From: UBA5704 sp036264355
GTDB lineage: Bacteria > Acidobacteriota > Thermoanaerobaculia > Multivoradales > UBA5704
NCBI GenBank assembly: GCA_036264355.1
Contig: DATARD010000380.1
Location: forward strand, 9,804 to 73,803
Length of the DNA: 64,000 nucleotides
Direction of reading: 5' to 3'
Position numbers and translations under genes: made by a program. The notes under the pieces were generated by a model that had not been told where the DNA came from, did no database searches, and was given only the letters and a program-made list of their open reading frames with translations. Numbering within the stretch: position 1 is the first letter of the stretch; the number at the start of each line of letters is the position of its first letter. Below, piece by piece: positions 8,921 to 17,780 of the stretch.

Positions 8921-10696
8921 ATGTCCCTTTCGGAAAGAATCCAACAGATCAATCGGGAGATCAGCGCCACTGTGGACAGCGCTTTGGCTGAGCTGCGGCG
9001 CGACGTGGCAGAGCGGGTGCGGGCCAGCAGTGAGGAGATCGCGCGCCACGTAGAGGCGCTGGCTCCGCGGCTTCCGGCATCGTTCCTGGCGCATGAGGAC
9101 CTGAGCCAGGTCGCCGAGAGCATGGCCCGCGAGGCCGCCGACCAGGCGAGCCGCGAAGCGGCCGGCAAGGCGGCCGCGGCGGCCGCCGCGGCCGCCCATC
9201 AGGCCGCCGGTCAGGTGGCCGCGGCGGCGCGCAGCGGCGCGGTGGACCTCCGCGACGCCCTCCAGGCCGTCGACCGGGCGCGCTCGCAGGCCGACATCCT
9301 GGCCGCCCTGTTGCGCGAAGCGCAGCGCTTCGCCGGCCGCACCGCGGTCGTGCTGGTGCGCGGCAACGAGATGCGGGGCTGGGGCGGGCATGGGTTCGGC
9401 GACGCCGACGCGGCGCTGCGCGACCTCGCATTCACCCCCGGCGCGACCGGCGGCTGGGCGCGCCTGGCGCAGGGGCAGAGCGCGATCCATCTGAGCGCCG
9501 CCGACGCCGGCGAGCTGTGCAGCCGCATCGAGGCGCCGCTGCCGCATGAGGGCGTCCTCATCCCGCTGGTGCTGCGCGACCGCGTCGCGGCCGGCCTGTA
9601 TGCCGACCGCGCCGATCAGGACGGCGGCCTGCCCGCCGTGGAGGCGCTCCAGATTCTCTGTTACACCGCGGCGCAGGCGATCGAGCTGCTCCCCTTCCGC
9701 GAGCGCGCGTTCACCGCCACGCTGGCGACCGGGGACGGGCTCGCCTATATGCCGCCGGCGGCGCCAGCCGCCGCCGAGCCTCCGGCGGCCGCCGCTCCGG
9801 TCACGGCGCCCGAGGAGCCGCTCGCCACGGCCCGCATCGAGACCCTGCCGCAGACCGCGGCCGAAGAGCTGCCGGAGATCGAGGTCGAGGCGGAGCCCGA
9901 GCCGCCGGGCGATGCCCTGGTCGAGGCCGCGGCTCCCTGGGCGCCGGCGGCCCCTGAGCAGGAGATCGAGGCCGAGGCGCTCCCCGAGCTGCCGGCCGAA
10001 TTGCCTGCCGATCTGCCCCCCGAGTTGCCGGACACTGCGCTGGAGGCCGAGCCTGAGCCGGCCCCCGCGCCGCCTCCGTACTCGCCGGCGGCCACCGTCT
10101 ACCAGCCGATCCCCCGCGAAGCGCTGCGCTCCTTCGAGGAGACACCGCAGGCACCCGGCGTGACGCGGCTGACCACTCCCATGCCGTTGCCGCCCCCCGA
10201 GCTGGCTTCCAGCAGCCCGGACGAGACGGTGATGCTGCAGCGGCCCTCCCTGCGCGAGATGCCGCCCGAAGCCCCGCCCCCGGCGCCTGCTCCGCCGCCT
10301 CTGCGGTCGGTGCCGCCGCCCGCGCCCGAGCCTCCGGCGGAGGCGCCGAGCCTGGCCGGCATCCCGGAGGTCAAGCCGCCGAGCGGTGTCGAAGGTCCGG
10401 GCTGGGCGTTCGCCACCAGCCGTGTCGCCGTGTCGCCCAATGAAGAGGCGCTGCACGAGGAGGCGCGCCGCCTGGCCCGCCTGCTGGTCAGCGAGATCAA
10501 GCTCTATAATGAGGAGCAGGTGGAAGAAGGACGGCGAAAGAAAGATGTGTATGAACGGCTGAAGGAGGACATCGACCGCTCGCGCCAGATGTATGAGGAG
10601 CGCGTCGAGCCGAGAATCCTCAAGTCGACGGATTATTTCTACCAGGAATTGGTGCGCATCCTGGCCGCGGGCGATTCCAAAGCCCTGGGTATCTGA
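8921..10696 (+). CDS. GAF-like, proline-rich coiled-coil protein of unknown function
   Basis: The product has 591 residues, starting at the ATG after GAGCTGAGG. Residues 1-115 form an Ala-rich coiled coil, with AREAADQASREAAGKA and a nine-Ala run. Residues about 120-270 look like a degenerate GAF fold (LLREAQRFAGRTAVVLVRGNEMRGWGG ... LIPLVLRDRVAAGLYADR). Residues 270-500 are a long low-complexity Pro/Ala/Glu linker. The last 95 residues are a compact, charged helical domain (ARRLARLLVSEIKLYNEEQV ... ILKSTDYFYQELVRILAAGD) that looks conserved rather than low-complexity. No signal peptide or membrane segment is present. It may be a cytoplasmic sensor or scaffold; no enzymatic motif is visible. 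Confidence 0.6.
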   Translation: MSLSERIQQINREISATVDSALAELRRDVAERVRASSEEIARHVEALAPRLPASFLAHEDLSQVAESMAREAADQASREAAGKAAAAAAAAAHQAAGQVAAAARSGAVDLRDALQAVDRARSQADILAALLREAQRFAGRTAVVLVRGNEMRGWGGHGFGDADAALRDLAFTPGATGGWARLAQGQSAIHLSAADAGELCSRIEAPLPHEGVLIPLVLRDRVAAGLYADRADQDGGLPAVEALQILCYTAAQAIELLPFRERAFTATLATGDGLAYMPPAAPAAAEPPAAAAPVTAPEEPLATARIETLPQTAAEELPEIEVEAEPEPPGDALVEAAAPWAPAAPEQEIEAEALPELPAELPADLPPELPDTALEAEPEPAPAPPPYSPAATVYQPIPREALRSFEETPQAPGVTRLTTPMPLPPPELASSSPDETVMLQRPSLREMPPEAPPPAPAPPPLRSVPPPAPEPPAEAPSLAGIPEVKPPSGVEGPGWAFATSRVAVSPNEEALHEEARRLARLLVSEIKLYNEEQVEEGRRKKDVYERLKEDIDRSRQMYEERVEPRILKSTDYFYQELVRILAAGDSKALGI

Positions 10697-10760
10697 CCGC
10701 GGAGCGAAACAGCACCTGAAGACGGCCCCGGGATAAGCCGGGACCTGGTTGGAGCAGTTG

Positions 10761-13034
10761 GTGGATTCCGAGAAGCTTGCAAGACGTCATTCTCCGGCCT
10801 ATCGCCGGCGCGCGCGCCCGATCTTCAGGATCGCCGCGCCGATCCTGCTCGTCCCCCTCCTGTTGGGCTTCGCCTCCCAGACCGTCCCGCGGACGGCGCC
10901 GATCCGCGCCCTGCCGGGCGCCTCCGACCGCGCCTCCCTGCTCTACGCCGACGCCGCCTCCGCAGTCCGAAGCAAGGACTGTGCCGGTGCTTTCAAGATT
11001 CTCGCTCCCCTGACCGGCGACCGCGGTGCCGGCGGCTCCTTCGCCCGGCTCCTGAGCGGTTTCTATGCCCACTCCTGCGAGCAGGTGGCCCTCGCCGAGG
11101 ACCGGCTGTACAACGCCGGCGATCCCGACGGCGTGCTGGAGGATTGGCGTCTTTACATTCTGAGCGACACGGCGACCGCGCGCGGCCATATTCTGGTGGC
11201 GCAGAACGCGCTCGCCAAGCTGCTCGGCGACTATCCGGCCTCGCCCTTGCGTCCGCGGGCCCTGGTCAAGGCGGCGAGCCTCGCCTGGCAGCGCGGCGAT
11301 TCGCGGCGGGCGCTGGAGCTCATCGGTCAGGGGCGGCGCGAGTCGATCCAGGGAGACGAGGCGACGCAACTGGAACGGCTCGCCTGGGAGATCGGCACCC
11401 GGCTGCCGGACGACACCATCCGGCGCGAGGCCGGCCGCCGGCTCCTCACCGACTCGCCGGCCGCGGCCGCCGAGATGCAGGTGGCCGAGATCTTCCGCCT
11501 CCCCAACGGCACGCTGAGCTGGTCGTCCGTGCTCACCCCGGAGCAGCTCGCACGCAGGGCGCGCGCCCTGCTCGTCCTCAAGCTCGAGCCCAATGCGGCG
11601 GCGGCGCTCGACGCCGTCCCCGCGGCGAGCCGCGATCTCGACTGGATGCTGCTGCGGGCGGAGATCCTCACCCGTCTCCACCAGGGCGCGGAGGCATTGG
11701 CCCTCCTCGCGCCGCTCACTGCCCAGGGGAAGCAGGCGGCGGCCCTGGAGTGGGGGCGCGCCCAGGCCGCCGCGGACGTGGCCACCGCCTTCCGCGGCCG
11801 CAGCAACCGCCCGTCTCCCGAGCGGCAGCACATGCGCCTCCTCTCCCGCCAGTCGCTCGCCAAGGTCGCGCAGATCGGCACCGCCCCCGAGCTGGCGGTC
11901 AAGGCGTTGCGCAGCCTCTACGCCGACCAGGTGGACGACAACCTGTTCGACCAGTCGATCGAAAGTCTGCGCTCCCTGCGCCGCCTCGATCCGCTGGACA
12001 CCACCGGCGCGGCCAACCTGTGGAGCCAGGGGTGGCGGGAGTACGGCAAGAAGAACTACTCCGGCGCGGTGGGCTACTGGACGGAGCTGTTCGCGCTCTA
12101 CCCGGAGGACAGCGCGGCGCGGCGCGGCCGGTACTGGACGGCGCGCGCCTTCGCAGCGCTCGGCGAGAGCGAGCGGTCGCAGCAGATCTTCCGCGAGGTC
12201 GCGGCGTCCGACACCACCGACTTCTACCGCGAGAACGCCCTCGCCCGGTTGCAGAAGAAGCCGGCCAGCGATGCTCGAAGCCAGGCCGGCGAGCCGGCTG
12301 CCGTCGAGGCGTGGCCGAACGATCCGGTGTTGACGCGGGCGCGCCTGCTCACCGATCTCGGGCTCGACGATCTCGCCGGCTCCGAGCTCGAGCTGGCGCG
12401 CGCCAAGGCGCAACCGCGTTCGGTGCGCGCCCTGGAGGCGCTGATCCTCGCCCGCCGGGGCGACCGCCGGAAGAGCGTGCTCGCCATTCGGGAAGCGTTC
12501 CCGGCCCTGGGCGGCGCCTGGCAGGCGCGCCTGCCGGAAGACGCGCGGCGGCTCTACTATCCGCTCGACTACCAGGAGCCGATCCGCAACTGGGCGACGC
12601 AGAACCGCCTGCCGCCGTATCTGGTGTTCGGCATCATCCGCCAGGAGAGCGCCTTCGACACCAACGCGCAGAGCTGGGCGGGCGCCCGCGGCCTGATGCA
12701 GCTCATGCCCTCGACCGCCAAGGAGCTGGCCGGCAAGCTCGGCCTCCCCTACACGCACGACAAGCTCTCGGACCCCGAGTTCAACGTGCGCCTCGGCACC
12801 CACTACTTCAGCCATGTGCTGGGGCTGTTCGACGGCAACGTCGATCTCGCCCTCGCCGGCTACAACGGCGGCCCCTACCGCATCAAGCGCATGTGGAACG
12901 AGTGGAAGGCGGGCGGGGCTGGAGACATGGACCGCTTCCTCGAAGGGCTCAACCTCGAAGAATCGAAGACCTACGTGAAGCGTATCCTCGTGCTTTCCGA
13001 CAGCTACCGGCAACTGTACCCGCTCCCCGGATGA
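10761..13034 (+). CDS. slt: Soluble lytic murein transglycosylase (Slt-type)
   Basis: The product has about 757 residues. No ATG exists near the 5' end; GTG at 10761 has GGAG 6 nt upstream and is preferred over TTG at 10749. A short basic N-terminus and a hydrophobic segment (IAAPILLVPLLLGFA) export or anchor it. A long helical, superhelical-repeat region as in Slt70 is followed by the C-terminal SLT domain from about residue 600. That domain has RQESAFD with the catalytic Glu near residue 630, then GARGLMQLMPSTAKEL, NVRLGTHY and the family YNGG motif. It cleaves peptidoglycan glycan strands to 1,6-anhydro-MurNAc products. Confidence 0.92.
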   Translation: MDSEKLARRHSPAYRRRARPIFRIAAPILLVPLLLGFASQTVPRTAPIRALPGASDRASLLYADAASAVRSKDCAGAFKILAPLTGDRGAGGSFARLLSGFYAHSCEQVALAEDRLYNAGDPDGVLEDWRLYILSDTATARGHILVAQNALAKLLGDYPASPLRPRALVKAASLAWQRGDSRRALELIGQGRRESIQGDEATQLERLAWEIGTRLPDDTIRREAGRRLLTDSPAAAAEMQVAEIFRLPNGTLSWSSVLTPEQLARRARALLVLKLEPNAAAALDAVPAASRDLDWMLLRAEILTRLHQGAEALALLAPLTAQGKQAAALEWGRAQAAADVATAFRGRSNRPSPERQHMRLLSRQSLAKVAQIGTAPELAVKALRSLYADQVDDNLFDQSIESLRSLRRLDPLDTTGAANLWSQGWREYGKKNYSGAVGYWTELFALYPEDSAARRGRYWTARAFAALGESERSQQIFREVAASDTTDFYRENALARLQKKPASDARSQAGEPAAVEAWPNDPVLTRARLLTDLGLDDLAGSELELARAKAQPRSVRALEALILARRGDRRKSVLAIREAFPALGGAWQARLPEDARRLYYPLDYQEPIRNWATQNRLPPYLVFGIIRQESAFDTNAQSWAGARGLMQLMPSTAKELAGKLGLPYTHDKLSDPEFNVRLGTHYFSHVLGLFDGNVDLALAGYNGGPYRIKRMWNEWKAGGAGDMDRFLEGLNLEESKTYVKRILVLSDSYRQLYPLPG

Positions 13035-13104
13035 GGCGCCTCTGAGTCCGACGACGACAACGCGGCCGGAGAAGGCTCACAGAGGCCGCCTCGCTCTGCT
13101 CCTC

Positions 13105-14484
13105 TTGCCTCTTCTTTGTCTCCCCACTCTGGCCTGCCGTACCGCCGCTCCGCCGGAGCGGGGGCCGATCGTGCTGATCACGCTCGACTCGCTACGCGCC
13201 GACGTCGTCGACGGTGGCCTGATGCCCAACCTGGAGGCGGTGGCGCGGCAGGCGGACTGGTCCGGGCGCGGCATCGCGGCGTCGAGCTGGGGTGTGCCGG
13301 CGATGGCGTCGCTGTTCACCGGCCTGCGGCCGTGGCAGCATCAGGCGCTCGAGGTCGACCAGGCGACTCTCGCTCCGAACCTGATCACCCTGCCGAAGGC
13401 GCTCGGCGCGCGCGGCTACGAGACCGCCGGCTACTGGACCAACCCGCTCTACTCCGAGAAGCGCGGCTACGCCCAGGGGTTCGACGTCTATGAGAACCTC
13501 GGCCGCGGCCGGCGTGCCGCCGAGCGGCTGGAGAATCTCGGCCCCGGGCGGCAGTTCCTCTGGATCCACCTGCCCGAGCCTTCAGCTCCCTACGTCCGGC
13601 ACGACGAGATGATTCCCCGCCTCGGCCCGGATGCGCCGGCCGAGCTCCCGGAGCGCATCCTCCCCGAGCAGCTCCAGGGCTTTTTCGACCCCGGAAAACC
13701 GATCCCGCCCGGCAAACGGCGCCGCTTCTGGGCCATGTACCGCCTCAACGCGGCGTGGGCCGACGAGCGGCTGGGCCGCCTGCTCGACAGCTTGCGCGCC
13801 AGCGGCCAGTGGGACCGCACGCTCCTGGTGATCACCGCCAACCACGGCGAAGAGGTGGGAGAGAACGGGCAGGTGCTGCACGGCGGCAACCTCTGCCGGC
13901 CGCTCCTCGAAGTGCCGCTGGTGATCAAGCTGCCGCGCGGCTTCCGGCAGCACATCGCCGAGCCGCCGCAGCAGCGCGTCGCGATGACCCGGCTGTGGGC
14001 GACCCTGATCGAAGCGGCCGGCGGCACCGCGCCGCCGGCGATCGCGCCCAGCCTGTTCCGGCACACTGGCGGACCGGTGCTCTCCGAGCTCTATGAAGTG
14101 AACAGCTCCAACCTCTTCTCCCTGGTGGACGGCGACGACCAGCTCCTCTGGGAGGCGCGCTTCGGGCCTCCCGATCCGGCCTACTACCGGGCGCTCGCAG
14201 AGGCCGGAGATCCGGACGCCGAGACCGATGCGGAGGCCGTGTTCGAACGTCTCACCAAGGCGTTCCGCGCGGCGCCGCCGCTCTCCGGCAATCCGGAGAT
14301 GGGTCCGCCCAGGCTGACCCTGGTGCACTGGGACCCGGTGGGAAGCCATGTGGTGGACGATCCGGCACGAGCCCGGCAGATGGCGCCGCGCCTGGTGGCA
14401 GCCTGGCGCCGCTTTCTGCCCGATGAGCTGCCGGCCGCCATGGAACGTTTGGAGTGGGCACCGCGGAGTGGAGGAACGGGATGA
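13105..14484 (+). CDS. Sulfatase/alkaline-phosphatase-fold lipoprotein, nucleophile site altered
   Basis: The product has 459 residues from TTG 13105. It shows the fold's metal sites: an early D-S-L-R-A-D and a later N-H-G-E-E-V-G-E. At the usual nucleophile position, W-T/C/S-x-P-S, the sequence is SSWGVPAMASLFTG, with Gly in place of Thr/Ser/Cys (about residue 61). The TTG start cuts into a hydrophobic signal. Reading back in frame gives a complete lipoprotein signal (RRGRLALLLLPLLCLPTLA|C) starting at a CTG at 13042, with no ATG, GTG or TTG before it. It follows the slt gene by 70 nt. Activity may be lost or non-canonical. Confidence 0.7.
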   Translation: MPLLCLPTLACRTAAPPERGPIVLITLDSLRADVVDGGLMPNLEAVARQADWSGRGIAASSWGVPAMASLFTGLRPWQHQALEVDQATLAPNLITLPKALGARGYETAGYWTNPLYSEKRGYAQGFDVYENLGRGRRAAERLENLGPGRQFLWIHLPEPSAPYVRHDEMIPRLGPDAPAELPERILPEQLQGFFDPGKPIPPGKRRRFWAMYRLNAAWADERLGRLLDSLRASGQWDRTLLVITANHGEEVGENGQVLHGGNLCRPLLEVPLVIKLPRGFRQHIAEPPQQRVAMTRLWATLIEAAGGTAPPAIAPSLFRHTGGPVLSELYEVNSSNLFSLVDGDDQLLWEARFGPPDPAYYRALAEAGDPDAETDAEAVFERLTKAFRAAPPLSGNPEMGPPRLTLVHWDPVGSHVVDDPARARQMAPRLVAAWRRFLPDELPAAMERLEWAPRSGGTG

Positions 14485-14519
14485 TATACTGTCAAATCGC
14501 CCCGACAGGGCTCTCTCCC

Positions 14520-14592
14520 GGGTCCATAGCTCAGCGGTTAGAGCATCCGGCTCATAACCGGACGGTCCCTGGTTCGAACCCAGGTGGACCCA
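14520..14592 (+). tRNA. tRNA-Met (anticodon CAU)
   Basis: The cloverleaf is complete: acceptor arms GGGTCCA and TGGACCC, D-arm GCTC...GAGC, anticodon stem TCCGG/CCGGA around loop CTCATAA (anticodon CAT at 14573-14575 as drawn on the 5' strand loop 14571-14577), and a T-arm with GGTTCGAACC. Position 1 pairs as G-C and the anticodon stem lacks three G-C pairs, so it is not the initiator. Elongator Met is most likely; Ile2, in which lysidine modifies the CAU anticodon, cannot be excluded. No CCA is encoded. Confidence 0.95.
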
Positions 14593-14594
14593 CT

Positions 14595-14640
14595 TTGAAG
14601 GTGTCCTCTTCTCATCGAGACCTTCAACTTGTTTCTTGAA
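14595..14640 (+). terminator. Hairpin terminator after tRNA-Met
   Basis: TTGAAGGT (14595-14602) pairs with ACCTTCAA (14620-14627), and CTTGTTTCTT follows. It begins 3 nt after the tRNA and could act both as the tRNA terminator and as a 3'-processing boundary before the zinc-ribbon gene. Confidence 0.5.
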
Positions 14641-14675
14641 CAGTTGTTCTTTGGAGAGGAGTCAGAATCTTAGTC

Positions 14676-15425
14676 ATGAATCCGCACCTCGAGACCATCG
14701 TGGAGCTGCAAAGCGACATCTCCCAACTGAAGGAAGCCGATGCACGGCTGCACGGCATTCCGGACTGGATGCGTGAGCTCCATGAAGAGCACGTCAAGCG
14801 CAAAGCGGAAATCGATGCTTTGGAGCAGGCGGCCGAAGAAGCCGCCCGCGAACGGCGGACCGCCGAGGCCGTGACCCAGGATGCGCAGGAGAAGCTCAAG
14901 AAGTACCAGCAGCAGATCAACAAGGTGAGCACGCAGCGTGAGTACGGCGCTCTGTTGCAGGAGATCGACACGGTCAAGAACCAGATCTCCGCCTCCGAAG
15001 AGCAGGCCCTCTCCGCCCTGGAGCGGCACGACAAGGCCCAGGAGGAGCTGAAAGAGAAGCGGGAGGGCTTCCGCGAGCTCGACGAGCGCTATGCCGCCGA
15101 GCAGGCCCGCTGGGGAGCCGAGAAGCCGGCGATCGCCAAGCGGGTGGAGTCCTTGCGCACCCGCATCGCCGAGCTGCGCGGCCAGCTTCCGCGCGCCGCC
15201 CTGTCGCTCTTCGACCGCATCCTGGAGCGCCACCCCGGTGCCGCCCTGGCCGAGGTCCGCATCATCGAGCGCCCCGGCGGCAAGCAGCGCGAGTGGCATT
15301 GCACCGCGTGCAACTACCGCGTCCGCCCGCAGGTCGTGGTGGAGATCCGCAACACCGGCAACCTGGTCCAGTGCGACAGTTGCAAGCGGATCCTGACCAT
15401 CGATCCCGAGCCGCCGCAGAGCTGA
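14676..15425 (+). CDS. Coiled-coil protein with C-terminal C4 zinc ribbon
   Basis: The product has 249 residues. Residues about 15-175 are a long antiparallel coiled coil (many EEKLKKYQQQ/EERTAE-like heptads, including KVSTQREYGALLQEID). The C-terminus holds two CxxC pairs, HCTACN near residue 209 and CDSCKR near 233, forming one zinc ribbon. This is the widespread CT398/DR0291-type zf-RING-like family, proposed to interact with flagellar, secretion or nucleic-acid machinery; its biochemical role is not settled. It lies 14 nt before yggS and is probably cotranscribed with it. Confidence 0.85.
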   Translation: MNPHLETIVELQSDISQLKEADARLHGIPDWMRELHEEHVKRKAEIDALEQAAEEAARERRTAEAVTQDAQEKLKKYQQQINKVSTQREYGALLQEIDTVKNQISASEEQALSALERHDKAQEELKEKREGFRELDERYAAEQARWGAEKPAIAKRVESLRTRIAELRGQLPRAALSLFDRILERHPGAALAEVRIIERPGGKQREWHCTACNYRVRPQVVVEIRNTGNLVQCDSCKRILTIDPEPPQS

Positions 15426-15438
15426 AGGCCGGCCGCCG

Positions 15439-16194
15439 GTGGACGACAATGCCCACGAAGCGGATGATGCCGCCGAGCTGCCGGCGCGGCTGGCGGCGGT
15501 CCGCGACCGCATCGCCGCCGCCTGCCGCCGGACCGGCCGCTCCCCCTCCGAGGTGGTCCTCCTCGGCGTGAGCAAGACCCACCCCGCCGCCGCGGTCGAG
15601 GCGGCGTGGCGGGCCGGCCTCCGCACCTTCGGGGAGAACCGTGTGCAGGAGGCGCTCGCCAAGAGCCGCGAGCTGGCCCACCTGCCGCCGCCTCCCCCAG
15701 CAGCAGACGGCCCGGAGTGGCAGCTCATCGGCCCGCTGCAATCCAACAAGGTCCGCGCCGCCCTCGAGCTGTTCCGCACCATCCACTCGATCGACCGGCC
15801 GAGCATCGCCGAGGCGCTCGACCGCGAAGCCGCCGCCCGTGGCCTCCAGCTCACCGGCTTCCTGGAGATCAACGTCGGCGGCGAAGCCAGCAAGCATGGC
15901 TTCGTGCCCGAGGGGCTCGCCGAGGCCGTGCGTCCCCTCGCCGGCTTGCAGCACCTGCGCATCGCCGGCCTGATGGCGATCCCTCCCCAAGGGGACGATC
16001 CGGAGGACTCGCGCCGCTGGTTCGTCCGCCTGCGCGAGCTGCGCGACGCGCTCACCGCGCGGCCCGAGTGGTCCGGCTGGTCCGGCTGGCTCTCCATGGG
16101 GATGAGCCACGACTTCGAGATCGCCATCGAGGAGGGAGCCACCCACGTGCGGGTCGGCACGGCCATTTTCGGCACCAGGATCTCCAAAGCGTAG
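15439..16194 (+). CDS. yggS: PLP homeostasis protein (YggS/PROSC family)
   Basis: The product has 251 residues from GTG 15439; no in-frame ATG exists nearby. The N-terminal VVLLGVSKTHPAAAVEAAWRAGLRTFGENRVQEA places the PLP-binding Lys at about residue 45 in the standard V-S-K-T context. Later family marks are WQLIGPLQSNKV, VNVGGE-type INVGGEASKHGF, GLMAIPP and LSMGMSHDFEIAIEEGATHVRVGTAIFG. It is a single-domain alanine-racemase-fold protein that buffers pyridoxal phosphate and is not itself a racemase. The yggS-divIVA neighbourhood seen here is common in bacteria. Confidence 0.95.
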   Translation: MDDNAHEADDAAELPARLAAVRDRIAAACRRTGRSPSEVVLLGVSKTHPAAAVEAAWRAGLRTFGENRVQEALAKSRELAHLPPPPPAADGPEWQLIGPLQSNKVRAALELFRTIHSIDRPSIAEALDREAAARGLQLTGFLEINVGGEASKHGFVPEGLAEAVRPLAGLQHLRIAGLMAIPPQGDDPEDSRRWFVRLRELRDALTARPEWSGWSGWLSMGMSHDFEIAIEEGATHVRVGTAIFGTRISKA

Positions 16195-16272
16195 GCATGC
16201 TAAGATGTCTATCCTTTTTCTGTGTACGAGCTGCGGGCAGACATCGAAGCTGAGACCGAAGGAGCTGCTGGT

Positions 16273-16773
16273 ATGAGCATCACGCCCCTTGAAGTCCAAA
16301 AAATGCGTTTCTCGCAGCGGATGCGGGGCTACGACACCAGCGAGGTGGAAAACTTCCTCTCGCTGATGGCCGAAGAGCTGACCGACCGCCTGGGTGAGAT
16401 CGAGAAGCTGGACCGCGAGAACCGTTATTTCCGGCAGCGCCTGGAGGAAGGGCAACAGCGGGAGCATCAGCTCCAGCAGACCCTCCTGCGGGCGCAGAAG
16501 GTGTCCGACGAGATCCTCGCCAACGCCCGCCGCGAGGCCGAGCTGACGGTGAAGGAAGCCGAGATGGCCGCCGACAAGATCGTGCAGCAGGCGATCGACC
16601 AGTCGACCCGCTTCGAAGGCAAGATCGGTGAGCTCCGCGCGACCCGCCGCGAGCTGCAGCTCCGCTTCAAAAACACCCTCGAGCTCTTCCAGCAGATCCT
16701 GGAAGCGGAGATGGACGACGAGCGGAACACCGCGACCGTCCTCACCATGCCGCGCAAACGGCGCGAGGCCTGA
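16273..16773 (+). CDS. DivIVA-domain cell-pole/division protein
   Basis: The product has 166 residues. The ATG at 16273 follows AAGGAG by 9 nt; the GTG at 16222 is less likely. The N-terminal lipid-binding DivIVA module is clear: MSITPLEVQKMRFSQRMRGYD, then TSEVENFLSLMAEEL. A long parallel coiled coil (residues 35-150) and a basic tail ending KRREA follow. DivIVA proteins bind negatively curved membrane and position division or polar-growth machinery. It is directly downstream of yggS. Confidence 0.9.
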   Translation: MSITPLEVQKMRFSQRMRGYDTSEVENFLSLMAEELTDRLGEIEKLDRENRYFRQRLEEGQQREHQLQQTLLRAQKVSDEILANARREAELTVKEAEMAADKIVQQAIDQSTRFEGKIGELRATRRELQLRFKNTLELFQQILEAEMDDERNTATVLTMPRKRREA

Positions 16774-16886
16774 TCCTGTCCGCCGACCTCCTGCCTCCCA
16801 TCCCCTCCGGCACCCGGCGTCTCCTTCACGGCTACGACGCGGTCGATGAGGCTGACCTGGCCGATCTGGCACATGGCCGGACGCTG

Positions 16887-17090
16887 GTGATCGCCCGTCT
16901 GCTCGAGGACGGCGACGGCGCCGATCTCGCCTGGCTCTGCGAAGCCGTGCCGGAAGCGGATCTCGCCGCCTGGCTCGGCCGCCACGGCCGCCGCAAGCTG
17001 TCGCGCCGCAGCCGCGCCTTCTGGCAGGTCGTGCTCGGCGTTCCCACCGTCCCAGGGAACGAAACCGGGAGCGCGCTGTGGCCGCTCTGA
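16887..17090 (+). CDS. Antitoxin-like protein (DUF6922-type) paired with an AbiEii-like protein; start uncertain
   Basis: From GTG 16887 the frame gives 67 residues with HGRRKLSRRSRAFWQVVLG, resembling small antitoxin-like proteins encoded just upstream of AbiEii-type nucleotidyltransferases. The recognisable domain begins earlier: codons from 16776 read LLPPIPSGTRRLLHGYDAVDEADL before LVIARLLEDGDGADLAW. That stretch has no ATG, GTG or TTG; CTG 16776, 2 nt after the divIVA stop, is the only plausible earlier start. Its stop overlaps the next gene by 13 nt, a coupling typical of toxin-antitoxin pairs. Confidence 0.55.
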   Translation: MIARLLEDGDGADLAWLCEAVPEADLAAWLGRHGRRKLSRRSRAFWQVVLGVPTVPGNETGSALWPL

Positions 17091-17767
17091 CCCTGGCGCA
17101 CCTCGAATCGCTCTCGCCGCGCGCCCAGGAGCTGGTGGCCCGCATCGCGCCCTACGCCTGGGCCGAGGAGAGCTACCTCGCCGGCTCCGCGGCCCTCGCT
17201 CTCTACGTCGGCCATCGTCCGGTGCAGGATCTCGACCTGATGACCGGCACCAACCGCCTCACTCCGCCCGACCGCCGCGATCTCCTCGGCGACCTGCTCG
17301 CCCTCGATCCGGCGACCGAGGTGGAGACGGCACGCGACGGCTATCTCTATGCCCGTCTCGCCGGCGGCGTCGGCCTGCGCTTCTTCTACTATCCCTATCC
17401 GCTGATCGATCCCTTCGAGGATCTTTCCGGCCTCGCGGTCGCCTCGGCGGTCGATCTGGGTCTGATGAAGATCGCCGCCATCATCAGCCGCGGCACCCGG
17501 CGCGACTTCGTGGACCTCTATCTGCTCTGCCGCGAAATCCCGCTCGGCGAGCTGCTGGCCCGCGCCGGCGACAAGTTCGGCCACGTCCGCGACTTCCCCC
17601 TCCAGGCGCTCAAAGGTCTCGCCGACTTCTCGGACGTCGAAGGCGAGCCGATGCCGCGTCTCGCACGTCTCGCACGTCTCGCAACACCGCTCGCCTGGGA
17701 GGACGTCGAAGCCTGGGCCCGGCGCGAGGTGCGCGAGCTCGGGCGGGGGTTGGTGGGATTGGAGTAG
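17078..17767 (+). CDS. AbiEii/AbiGii-like nucleotidyltransferase (putative toxin)
   Basis: The product has 229 residues from GTG 17078, with GGGAG upstream. The nucleotidyltransferase core is visible: YLAGSAALALYVGHRPVQDLDLMT contains the G-S pair (residues 36-37) and D51-x-D53. It is followed by DLGLMKIAAIISRGTRRDFVDLYLL, typical of AbiEii-type proteins. In this family the upstream gene encodes the antitoxin and the protein transfers nucleotides to tRNA or other targets; that activity is inferred. Near the C-terminus, CGTCTCGCA occurs three times in tandem (about 17657-17684, encoding LARLARLA). Confidence 0.75.
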   Translation: MAALTLAHLESLSPRAQELVARIAPYAWAEESYLAGSAALALYVGHRPVQDLDLMTGTNRLTPPDRRDLLGDLLALDPATEVETARDGYLYARLAGGVGLRFFYYPYPLIDPFEDLSGLAVASAVDLGLMKIAAIISRGTRRDFVDLYLLCREIPLGELLARAGDKFGHVRDFPLQALKGLADFSDVEGEPMPRLARLARLATPLAWEDVEAWARREVRELGRGLVGLE

Positions 17768-17780
17768 ACTCCCGGGCGCC

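Noticed and set aside
14520..14592. Initiator tRNA
   Set aside because: Acceptor position 1 pairs with 72, and the anticodon stem lacks the three G-C pairs of initiators.
17657..17684. Triplicated 9-nt CGTCTCGCA as a regulatory repeat
   Set aside because: It is in frame (LAR repeats) within the AbiEii-like gene and has no other sign of function.
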